Both the position numbers and the translations under genes were made by a program. The notes below the pieces were generated by a model. That model searched no databases, was not told the origin of the DNA, and saw only the letters and a list, made by a program, of their open reading frames with translations. From positions 434,001 through 498,000 of the forward strand of contig BCJJ01000013.1 in the NCBI GenBank assembly GCA_039545355.1: a DNA stretch of 64,000 nucleotides, read 5' to 3'. This stretch comes from Trichosporon coremiiforme (Eukaryota; Basidiomycota; Tremellomycetes; Trichosporonales; Trichosporonaceae). Positions 11,903 to 22,345 of the stretch are shown one piece after another; the stretch's first letter is position 1, and each line of letters begins with the position of its first letter.

Positions 11903-14222
11903 ATGAGTGGTGGCGTTGGCGGAAGAGGAGGCGGCGAGCTTCCCTCTTCAACACAACCTAGGAGACGACCAGTGACTTCGATGCTCACCAACCAATCTCC
12001 GCCTCGACTCCGAACGATGCCAGACCAACGATGGAGCCCGGAACCTCAAAAGCTGTCGTATCCGCAAGAAGGAGCAAATTCTGGACGTTCATCGGCGCCG
12101 AGAGTTCATTCGGTCTCACCTGACATCAGGCGAGAACCGTTGTTGCCACCGTCTGCGATCTCGCCCCCGCCGCACGGGCGATCGTCAAGAGAGCCTCCGC
12201 GAAGCACCTCGAGCTCAGTCCCGTCTTACTACGACGAGCGGTATCTAGGTCGACGCAGAGACTACCCAGAACCTGCGATTCCAGATCGACTAGAGCGGAG
12301 CGGGGAAGGGAGCTGGGTTCCACCGCCAGGTGCTCCCTGGCAACAGTACCCGCCGCCATCGTACAGACATGCTGAGCGACCGTACTCGTACGGACCGCCT
12401 CCGCCAGGACCTACACATCAGCCAGGACCCTCTGGCCCTCCAGGTGCTCCGACAGCAGCCCCCACTTCTCATCCCCTCGGACATTCTGCGCGAGCACGGC
12501 CCCCGCGTAGAGCTTCAACGTTTCCCGGACTGGAACAGAGGTACGTCAACCTGAACCCGAGACCGGGGTTCCTAGGGTACAAAGGATCTGCAGCAGAGGG
12601 AGAGGGATAAAGTCTGACTTGAACACAGTTACGGACCGTCTTCCAGCCAACACGGTGCGAGAGAGCGCCAGGTAAGCGGATACGGCACATCAAGCGCAGC
12701 TGTGCCGATGCCTGGCGGCGAGATGGGTGGTGGCCGCAGCCGGTATGATCGCGGAGCCCGTGCCTCACTGTGAGTGCCGCCGTCTAAACTACGCATTTCA
12801 GGTACTGACGTCCAACCTCTGCGTTTCCTGCGACCGGCGACCCAACGATTTTAACCTTTGCGACCCACTCTTCATCCGAAAAATATCCTGAACGTTCTGT
12901 TGCTTATTCATCATTCGTCCCCCTCTGCGCCGTATCCCGACCGCGACCGTCGTGCGGCTGCGGAATGTACTTGGGCCCCGCGTGCCAAATCCGCAACTCG
13001 ACCTCCACCTTCTCCAGACCGCAAGACCGACCTCGAGCCTTTTTCACCCCACTCGCCACCGTCCATCGCGACCTGTCCGCCTGGTCCAGAGACCGCGTCG
13101 ATGCCTACCGACTCGGATGGGAGGATGCAATGACGGCTGTCGCCGAAGGCCAGTTCCACGTCAACGATGTAGTTCGTGAGTGTCATCACAAAATCATCCG
13201 GCCGCCCTCGTTCCTAGACTCAGACAGTCACGTAAGCGTCTTTGACAGAGATGCTGACCCAATCCTTCACAGATCACCACGTTCCTCTGTGGCCGCCACC
13301 GGGTCGCCCGACCTCTCAACCCCGCCCTCCTACCGCTCATGATCCGGAGCTCGAGCGCGAGATCAAACGAGACCTCGAATTGGAAACGCTACCTTACCCT
13401 GCGACTAAGGATCCGCGTCTGTCACCGGCGCGTAGTATGGTCGCACACCCGTCGCCCTATCCTTCTGCGCCACCGCCGTGTCCACCTTACGCACATCCCC
13501 ACTCACATTCAGGTGCTCAGGTTGGCTCAGGGCCTGGTCCTATTCCAGATTACGCACCGCCGTATCCTCCAGCGACAGCGCCCTACCAGTATTCCTACCC
13601 TGGCGGCCACTACCCTCCCGTCGGACCGTACGACCATCTTTTCTATGGTCCGCCCCCTCATGTCATGTCCGGTGGCATGTACGGTGGTCACGGAACGGGA
13701 GCATACTCTCGAGCGTCTGAACAACCCACCCCTCACCTACGTAACCGCCAGATGATCAGCTGCCACCCTTGTCGCTCACGTAAGGTCAAGTGCTCAGGCG
13801 GCCGTCCCTGCGAAGCTTGCATCAAGATCAAGAAGACCTCGGAGTGCGAGTATGAGAAGACCGTTCGACGACGGGGCAAGGGGAAGAAGAGTCTCATGGG
13901 AGAATCAGAATGGCAATCTGAGTCTCACCGGCCGGAGGGTAGTCGAGGGGAAGTAGCTTCCGAGGAGGAGGGCGGCGATAGAGAACGCCGACCGTCGGGT
14001 GCTACGACATCGCTGGCAACGTCTGTTGCCTCCAGGCCTTCCCGTCAGTCGAGTGAGCGCAACGGGCGCCATGAAACTAGGGGAGCGCCCCACGACGAGG
14101 ACGATGGAGGCAGCCCAGGACATTCCAGCCAGCCCAGGGGTACCAAGAGATCTCGATCGGACAGCCGGAGCAAACCTTCAGCCAGCTCGCGCAGAGTTCC
14201 ATCGCAATCCAGGGGGCCCTAA
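11903..14222 (+). CDS. Zn2Cys6 zinc-cluster transcription factor, proline-rich
   Basis: Exons 11903-12540, 12629-12769, 13018-13175 and 13273-14222 join in phase to 628 residues. The DNA-binding zinc cluster lies late, at residues 476-504, with spacing C-x2-C-x6-C-x5-C-x2-C-x8-C (starting CHPCRSRKVKC). It is followed by a basic stretch (RRRGKGKK) that can act as linker or nuclear signal. Residues 1-470 are rich in Pro, Ser, Tyr and Arg and look disordered, except for a helical piece near residue 290 (SRDRVDAYRLGWEDAM). The tail is Ser/Arg-rich. Intron 2 (12770-13017, 248 nt) is long, but the stretch from 12802 up to its acceptor contains no other AG. No Fungal_trans middle domain is seen. It probably acts in the nucleus; target genes are unknown. 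I do not recognise a specific orthologue. Exon 3 is the least certain part. Confidence 0.8.
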
Positions 14223-14795
14223 CCGCTTGATACCGCCGTTTCTGTCTATGACCTAAACGACAGGACGCCCTGGGCGTGCATTCCCCTCCCGTCGGTGAGC
14301 CCTTGACACTCAAGCAACATTTGCGACGACGCTCGCCCTCGAGTGAACCGACAATCTTCGGCTCATCCTCGGAATGAGCGCAGCTGAGTGTCTCCTAGGA
14401 CATCAGCCTACTTGAAAGCCTCGACCGAACAAGTCGCCGACGTTGTCTGGAGTATTCTGCCTCGTCACGGTGACTGCGATATTCTGAGCATGGTTGGGGA
14501 GGCAAGGGCCGCTTCGAGGTGAAGCGTACCTGCCCATGAGCTTCCACTTTTTGTTCCTCGCCTTTCCAAACTCTCCAGCGGCCGAAGCTTTTTTCAGCTG
14601 CCCTTGTCCGACGAGAGGTTTGGCCACGCAGTCAGCACTGAGTCCTGCTTGTGACACACCATGCGAGTGCCGTTTTCCCTCAGCGACAACAGCCGCCGCA
14701 ATAGCAAAAGAGACTGTATCGCCACTGCTACCCTTATCATTCTGTTTTGTCTTCCTACGCACATAATCGCATCGTATCGTGCCATTCAGTCTTGA

Positions 14796-14867
14796 CCACC
14801 CATTCTTCCACCCATTCTTCCACCCATTCTTCCACCCATTCTTCCACCCATTCTTCGCAGCATTACT
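14796..14867 (+). repeat. Tandem repeat, 6 x 12 bp
   Basis: Six perfect copies of CCACCCATTCTT occupy 72 bp. Because 12 is a multiple of 3, one frame reads Thr-His-Ser-Ser repeated, but that frame has no other sign of coding. Confidence 0.97.
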
Positions 14868-16872
14868 TCTCCTCTCATCATATCACATCACTACATAGCC
14901 GTTTGATACTAGTCATTGCATCTTTCTATACCCTGAAGCCACTTCAGTTGCCGAGCTATACACGACAGCAGCCGTCTGACAGCCTTCGCTGCCACGAACG
15001 CCTCACCCGGCGGCACTGTCTCATAAGATCTCGCTTGCGCAGAGTGGAACTGAATAACCCCGCAGCAGCGCCGAGAGGCGTTTCGCTCGATTTTGGTCTC
15101 GTGCGCAGCCCTGCAGCCCCGACCGAGGCGCAGAGTGTCGGGTATGCATCCGGAGCGGAAATGATGTTCCGAGCGGTGATTGTTGCTTAGGTGCACATGC
15201 TGACGCTTGAGGATGAACCGACGCGTCAGAAGAGTTAGTCGAAGTGCCACATTCCCAGCTGACAGGAGGGATCAGAGAACCCACCACAAAGGGAGCCAAA
15301 AGTGCGGCGCGGAGCGCAAAAGTGGGGTCATGGACTCCCTTTGGCCAACACGCGCTGGCGAGGAATAGGCAGCAAGGGGCGCCTTTAGCGCTGACGATCG
15401 GATGTCTCTCCTAGCCATGCTAGTGCTGACCGAGCGATCAGCCAGTCAGCGGGCCGAACCGACACACCTACGGCTCGTTCTGTTTCGGGTGTCGGAGTTG
15501 AGTGATCCACGGGCTTGAAGGCGTGCAGGCATGCGAGCGTAAGGGCGTGCGGTTCGCACCGCCTGTCTGCAGTAGTCTCGCGCCTGCCTCGTTACGGGGC
15601 TCGTAGACAACTGTGATGATGTCAACCCAGGTCCGAGATGATTCCGCACTGCGCAACGCAGCAATCTCATGCCACCAGAATACATTTCTGCCAGGGAGGA
15701 TGGAAAGAATCTGCGGATTCCGCGTAAAGTGTCCGTCCGTTCCTCTGCAAACTTTACGGCGCAACGGAGACGGACAGGCACTTGCGTTCTGCGCACGCAC
15801 CCAACTCTGCACATGAGCAAACCACCCTTGCGCAATCCCTGCTCGTCTGCCTGCGGAACGCACGCGCATGCCTCGCATGCCTCAGCTTCACCCATCATCT
15901 CGGCATCGCTCGGCATGCCGCACCGCGCCAGGTTGGGCGATATCAGGCTCACAGGACCCTGCGCCCTGCCCACAGGGAACGCGGCCCTTGGCCCTGGCCG
16001 TCCTGGACTGCTCGGCACCCTTCCCTGCTGCACAGGGACCAGGGCGGGTGGGGGCTGAATTTAGGCTTTTCTATTTGAGCCTTTATGTTTGGGCTCTGTG
16101 CACTCGTTAATCCAGAGCACAGGAAGGAGGAGCGGCAACGTTGCCGTACTTGTGTCGCCGTAGGGCAGGGGAGCACACGAAGAGCATGTGGAGTGCATGG
16201 TGCATGATGTCAAACAGAAGAGGACCCTGCAAGGCGCCCTGTGTCGCAGCAGCGGACTAGCTCTGGCGCGCTCGGGTTGACTGGACTGCGTCTTCCTCCT
16301 CTCCTGGCATCCTGATCTCCTGCACGTCTCCAGCTCCGAGCGCGCAATGTCACCGCCCTGCACTTGCTCAGCGCCTGCATCCCACGCTAGCTCGGCGCAT
16401 TGCCCGAGGTGTGTTTGGCCCTCGATGCAACCGCCTACCGCCGGCCACGCTCTGCCATGTGCAGCCCCCTTTCGGTTGCCTGCTGTGCCCTTGTGCCTCG
16501 GCGCTCGCTGCCTTGGACCTTGGCGGCTGATCGCCAACAGCCGTACGCTGACGGAGCTGCTGGCCTCCACGCCGCTGACGCTGCAGGCAGTATTGGTGAG
16601 CAGGCGGATGTTGAGCGGCGGGCGCCGACAGACGCTGGCGTCAGCGTTGAGCGTTCCTGTTCCTCGCCGTGTGCCCATCTGCTTTCCGCGTCCTTGTTCC
16701 TCTTCTAATGCCGGATTAACAACTCGGCGCCAATTCAATACCACTGAATACACATGGGCGGCCTCGGCGTCGGACAGCTAGTCACTCTGTCTCACACGAT
16801 TGGTTGGCCCGACAGGGCTCAATTGGGACCATTAACGCTGACGCACGACGCACTTTTATCAGTTAGTCCGAG

Positions 16873-17055
16873 ATCTCAAATGGAAGAGTAGCCCGAAGTG
16901 TGCGGATCTCAAATCAGCAGATAACCTGGATCGAGACATCTCAAATCAACAGATAAAGCGACCCTTACCCCCTGGGCGCATCTCAAATGCAGAGATAAAA
17001 CACCGATCGTGATCTCGAATGTAAGCGCTGACTACATCTCAAATGCGAGATTATC
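16873..17055 (+). repeat. Array of six ATCTCAAAT-type motifs
   Basis: Units start at 16873, 16906, 16938, 16980, 17012 and 17036, so spacing is 33, 32, 42, 32 and 24 bp. Five units begin ATCTCAAAT and one ATCTCGAAT. Units 2, 3 and 4 end AGATAA. Units 4 and 6 form ATCTC...GAGAT inverted repeats. The sequence between units is not conserved, which is more like a cluster of protein binding sites than a simple tandem duplication. AGATAA contains a GATA core. A single related site, ATCTCGAATGCATG, occurs at 24976. Confidence 0.75.
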
Positions 17056-17076
17056 CGCTGACTCTGCCCATCCCCA

Positions 17077-17149
17077 ATGCATGCATGCGTCCGCGTGTGC
17101 ATGCATGTGCTGCGTGATGGCTGGTTCATGGTGAATCAATGCATGCATT
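17077..17149. repeat. Cluster of ATGCATGCAT palindromes
   Basis: Three sites (17077-17088, 17098-17108, 17138-17149) contain TGCATGCA. The last is the perfect 12-bp palindrome AATGCATGCATT. They lie directly downstream of the ATCTCAAAT array. Confidence 0.7.
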
Positions 17150-17921
17150 CAGTCAACTTTGCCGGGCATTGTCGCTCCCGCCTTGACCCAAGTCTGGGAT
17201 CTGGGATCTGGGACATAGCTGGGCACGGCTGGCCCAGGCTGGACTGGGATTAGTCACCGACATGGCGCACAGGTTCTGGATTCTCTGGACCAGGTTAAAG
17301 CTGCCGAAAATCACGCATTACAATTCGAGCTACCCAGTTTCTAATTGTGACACGGTGACCACGACATTGACAGGGCCTGATCTTCTAAATCTGGGTAATT
17401 CAAGGGCGAGCGCGCTCCAGACGTCGCTGAACCCTACTCCACACCCCTGGTCCTCCCCTACGTCCTCCCTGAGCTCTCCGCATGTTTCCCTGACGAGACG
17501 GCGGTAACGTAACCGCCGCCTAAGGATTCCTCGTCCTCTCGTACTATCCGAGTTCGCCCAGCGTAAGACGGCTTAAGAATCGAAACATCTCTCCTTCGCT
17601 TACGAGAGGTACTACGTCACGCGAGGGCGACGCATAACGGTGCGGCAGTGGGCGGAAGTGTGCCCCGTGTGCCCCGAACTCCGACGACGGCTTATCCGGA
17701 CGTAAACTCGGTGCTGCAGGCTGATCGATACGGGCGCTCTGGACCGTGGAACAATCCCAAACATCACCCTGCGAGTGCGCCTCCAACTGAGTGCTGCTGT
17801 TGCCAGCCGCTGGCTGCCGCATGCTACCGAATGCAGCCGCCAACATCGTGCACTAGCAGCATTAGCGGCCGCCTCGGCAGCTCGGCACTGGCAGCATGTC
17901 GGCTGATGACTGGTGCACCGC

Positions 17922-17940
17922 TAGTGCAGCGCGTGCACTA
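17922..17940. repeat. Short perfect inverted repeat
   Basis: TAGTGCA and TGCACTA are separated by GCGCG and could form a small hairpin. There is no T-tract or gene context, so a function is not indicated. Confidence 0.5.
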
Positions 17941-20011
17941 CGCACTACCGCTTGAATGTGCTCGAGGGACTTACTGGACGTCCTCTGTCAACTCGAAGAG
18001 CCGCTTAATGCCCGCAGCAATGCCAGTCGCGGTCCTCTGCACTCGGCATTGGCTGACACCGCAGTGCACAACGTACAGCCTCATCGCCCTGTCAAGTGAA
18101 GGCTTAGCAGTGACCAGACAGCGGCTGGGCACAGCCCAGACGCAGAGCTACGCGTCCCTGAGGAGGGCAGGCTCCGAAAACGTTCTCCAGGTTATGCGTC
18201 CTTGCTCACTGTTATTTTCCGGCCGCGCTTCGGCAACGATGTCCGGGCGAGGTGCGAGCGAGTGACAAGTTCTCTCCTCGCGACAAGCGACAGCCGACAA
18301 GCGATAAGCTATACGCGACGACTGGAGGCGGCAGAGACGAGTTCAGGAGCAGCGCAGTGCAGGGTACGAGGGGCTCGACACTCGCGCACACGAGTGACGA
18401 GTGCCAGATCGTAAACAGCAATCGAACATCGTAAAACGGCAGTGTTTTCCGAGACAAGGGGAAACGTCTTCATCCCTCAAGGCACCTCGATAGACGACCC
18501 TCGCCGTTACTCGACGGGCGACCCGCAAGAACGTCACGCCCGTCGAATCTTCCATGTCCTCCATAACAATGACTCCTTCTTCGTTGACTCCCTCGACTTT
18601 GACAGGGACCCGCCCATGTCTCAGAACTTCGGCACTCCCCGCGTCTCCAATCGCGCATTGTTCGCCAAAACTGGTCTAACTCGCGCCGAATCGGCTGATG
18701 GCAACGCTGGATTCAGCCGCTCTCGACCTCCTGACGAACGCAGAACTCGATCATCGAGAATGTCGCAGAAATATAGAAACGCTTCTTCGAACGTCACAGC
18801 CGCGTCTGATGCCAGGTCCCAGGCCACGCCCGCCGGAAGCAGACCGCCGAGTGCCAGGCAGACTCTCCGACGCGGACCAGGGCATTCTCGCCGTCCTCCT
18901 GACATCCTCCTGATCATTCAACTGAATTGAACACTGATGACAGATCCTGGAAATCGCTGTCATACGCTGGGAACGAGCACTTTGTTCCTGCGATTATGAT
19001 CAATTGGCGTCAATTGCCTCGCTCCGCATGCTCCGTGTGCTCCTCAATGTGGCAGCACTGTGTCGGCAACCGCTCCGCCTCCCCACTAACTCGTCGGGGC
19101 GGTGGTGGGCTGGCGCAGATTGATCCCAAATGTCTCGGGGGAGTAGAGTGGTGTCAAGTCCGAACCGGCTGCAGGAAACAAACCGGGCGTACTGTATGGT
19201 GTAACGCAGATGTCGAAACAGTGCCAGGACATCCTTCGGCTGCTCCACGCGCCGGCATCCATGGAGGTCCTCCAATTGGAACGCGCCCCTTGTGCTTTCA
19301 TCTTAAAGCTGCTTCGGATCGCAAGGAGCAGAATCGTCTTCGTTATCCGTCGACGCTGGTTGAGACATTGCCCGAGTCGGTCATGTGGAATTGCAGGTGG
19401 GCCGGCCCTGGCGCAGACCAAAGTAGAGTCCAGACGAGTTACGGGTCACTTGTAGTGAGTAAACAAAGTTCACGACAACCCCGCCAGTCCGAGACGGAAA
19501 GAAACGCAGACCACCTGACGCTTCACAACTGGGGCTGATACAGTGCCAGGTCCCCTCGGCACCGTAACTGCGGCTGCATCCGACACGGCGCCGGCGCGCC
19601 TTCGGGTGCAAGCAAGCAGTTTCGGCATCCGTTATGGCCCCATGACGGCTCCGGCACGCCCCTTCTGCTCCAGCGTCGTGCTTCACCCAGAAGCTGAGTG
19701 TGGACTGGCCGGCGAGAAGGCGAAGAGCGGGCTGGAATCGATGGCCGCCGGACCTGGTTCCTCGCGTCTGAACTCGCCACCAGACGTGCCTGGATTGCTG
19801 AGCAAGCGTCTTGATCAGCGATGAGTTAGTGCTAAGCGGCGGCCCTCATATACTTCATCCCATTCGTCCATTCTAGATCGACAGGACGGTACTGGATCGA
19901 CGGTAGGTCTGAATCAGCAGGATAACGCCGCATACGACTCTGGCTGAGCGAGCGAAGTCGGCCAATCGGTACCCGGGCGGGAGTGGCGAGACGCGTCGAC
20001 GCGCCGGCGGT

Positions 20012-22013
20012 TTACATGAAGTCGTCGTCACTGAGCTCCGCGTGGTACGCGTCGATGGCCTCGTCCGTAAACATGCCCTCGTAATTCCGCATCTTCTTCT
20101 CCTCGGCCCACTTCTTCTTCTGCTCCTCCTCTTGCTTTTTCTGAGTGGTCAGCAACAGTCTCGCCAACCGGAAATTTGTCAACGTCAGGGAGATCGCAAT
20201 AGTCGGGCGAGCAACGTGTTAACAGGAACTAAGGGAACCCTGGCTGGCACAGCTTCAGGTGAGCACGACAAAGGAGACAAGATTTCGCGTCCAAGTCGCG
20301 ACCTGCAATGTCCTCGGCAGTAAGGTGAGCGACGGCGGCAACCTCCACCAACATGTCGGCGCTGGTCAGAGGTTGCCGCCCAAGATACGACGAAATCGCC
20401 GTCGACCTCCTCGATAATGCCGAGCATCCACACGCAAGGCAGAATTCCGTATACCCAAAATAAGTGGTTTTGCAGTTTCTCGAGACGTTGCACTCATTTG
20501 AGGGTCCGTCCCTCGAATGACAGTTGAGGTGCAGGGATCTAGACAGCATGCCGAGCACCATTTTCAGCCGTTTCAGTTCCTCCGCCTCATATCGCGCTTG
20601 CCCAACTGGGTCCTACACCAACATCCACCTTCGGAGTAGTGGCGGATATAGGTTGGAGTCGGGCTAACGCCCTGGAACCGTTGTAGTTTTACCACAACCT
20701 TGGCTGCGGCCATGGCCGACCACACGATCTCCCTTCCGTTCAGGCTACTCACTCTCTCAATGGCTTCACTCTTCTTTTTCCTTCCCTCGGCACGCTGGCG
20801 CTCTTGCCTCTCAGCCTCATGGTCAACTTCACGCTCCACCTTCGTCTTGTTCAGACGGTTAACAATCGCATTATCCCTCGTCGAGATTTTGACTGCCGTC
20901 AGTTCGTCACCGGGCTTGCCCTGCGCACTGTGCTGCGTGAACCAGCAACCTCGTTCCCGTCACAATTTCTTCCAGAGAGCGGGATCCTGTTCCTGGTCGG
21001 CCCAGAACGTCGGAGATAAAGACGTGGTGGATGCTGGCGACTCGCCATCGGTCGGCGACTGAGACACAGACCTGACAGTGCCAGCAACAACCCCCAAGAA
21101 TTATTTCTGCGCCATCCAATGTTTCTTCTGACCTTTTCCCAACTGCTCCACACAGACATAGAAGGTTGTGACACTTACCGCGCTTCACTTTCCGGTCATT
21201 GTGGAAGGCAACCTGTCCGACAGCCATGTCTCCGGTCTTCTTCAGGTTGGTAAACGGAGTGTAAATGATCTGCGCTCTGTCAGAGCGCGATCTACGTCAG
21301 TGTGTCGACGCACGGTGATGTTGTCCTTCTTGTTTCCTGATGTTAGCCGATCCTATTGAAGCCGGCCATGCATCTTGCACGAGTGCGCGGGAACCGTCAA
21401 CGGCCATGCGGTAGAAGCCCGGGCGGCGGATTAATCGCTAAGGCGGAAGGCATCCCGATTCAATCGTGGCTTCAACCAAGACTCACCCTCGATACTGTTA
21501 GCCTTCACCAACTGAGCAGCGTCGTTGACAAGAGCAGCGGGAAGGTGCTCCCAGTCTCCATGGGGTTGCTCCTCAGGCTGTCTCAAGTAGACGTGGGCGG
21601 ACGACAGCTTGCTGAAGGTAAGCTACACTTGCCAAGCACAACTTGTCAAGCACAAGGCAGGAAGAGGGGGACTGTTACGCACTCAACGTGGAACCAGACA
21701 TCAGTGGGCAGGCCGTACTTGAGGAGATCCTCATCTACGCGTTAGTGGAAGAAGGTCAGCTATGGAATGAGGAAGGTCAGGTGTTGTGATGCGTGGCCGC
21801 GGGCAGCATCAGTGTGCTGACGTTCCCAAACACATGACGGCGTAAAGACGTACTTTCAACCTTATCACGGCCCCTGTCACGTCAGCGAGTGAAACTGAGG
21901 CAGCCCGGCTCATCGGGACGCACATGTAGATGGTGACCGGCGGGTCGACAGCTGGTGTTTCAGTGACGGTGCATACAGGCGAACCAACCTTTCGACGTGA
22001 AGAAGAGAACCAT
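20012..22013 (-). CDS. JLP2: CCDC25/Jlp2-like protein (NFACT-R/DUF814 family)
   Basis: Nine exons on the minus strand: 22013-21989, 21951-21924, 21873-21854, 21734-21683, 21611-21487, 21336-21314, 21269-21179, 20892-20753 and 20140-20012. Together they give 210 residues, close to the 208 of human CCDC25. The start MVLFFTS, the core TIYMGRDKVENEDLLKYG followed by DVWFHV, the HVYLR strand, the VKANSI helix and the [15 protein letters not shown] segment follow the family from end to end. A charged coiled coil rich in Glu, Lys and Arg leads to the acidic end DDDFM. All junctions are in phase. Exons of 25, 28, 20 and 23 nt are very small, while introns 7 (286 nt) and 8 (612 nt) are long for this genome. 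The family resembles the NFACT-R RNA/tRNA-binding module; the cellular role in fungi is poorly defined. It is divergent from the ELYS-like gene. Confidence 0.9.
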
Positions 22014-22345
22014 TGCGGTTTATGTTCAATGTGTAGCACAGCGACGAAAGGAGCAAGACGTGCAGAGAGATCGAGCGCGAGGAAGACAAGGGGTAAGTGC
22101 TTGAGTGTTGAATCAAGGAACGGCGCTGACCTCCCGACTTCGTGAATTGATCGGATCGACCTCCACCTGTCGTCCTGTTGTTACCACGTGGGTTTGCCTC
22201 CGCGCAATCGGTGACGAACCGAGGAGCCCAGGGTTTCGCTGCTGTTCTTAGTGAGTGTCAAGGAAGTTTGCAAACATCACTGGACGACCTTCAACGAGCT
22301 CGGTGTCTCGTTGCTTGCCCGTGACACCGATCCACCCCAACCACG
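22014..22345. promoter_or_regulatory. Divergent promoter region, CCDC25-like / ELYS-like
   Basis: 332 bp separate two start codons that point away from each other. It must hold both promoters; I see no clear TATA box. Confidence 0.5.

Larger units (their letters stand above)
14223..20011. other. Gene desert, 5.8 kb
   Basis: No supportable gene was found between the zinc-cluster gene and the CCDC25-like gene. Open frames of up to about 230 codons overlap on both strands and show no domain. The region carries the 12-bp tandem repeat at 14796-14867, the ATCTCAAAT motif array at 16873-17055, ATGCATGCAT palindromes at 17077-17149, three CTGGGAT copies near 17194, and a short inverted repeat at 17922-17940. 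Confidence 0.45.

Noticed and set aside
16061..16781. Overlapping frames of 230 (-) and 144 (+) codons.
   Set aside because: Cys-, Arg- and Ser-rich without a domain on either strand; consistent with chance frames in GC-rich DNA.
17648..18265. Plus-strand frame of 205 codons.
   Set aside because: No ATG in good context, no domain and irregular composition.
18554..18913. Possible small spliced gene (Ser/Thr-rich start at 18554, helical frame at 18698-18913).
   Set aside because: No domain, only weak splice signals and competing frames; not enough to support a gene.
18927..19538. Plus-strand frame of 203 codons.
   Set aside because: No recognisable motif; the minus strand is equally open.
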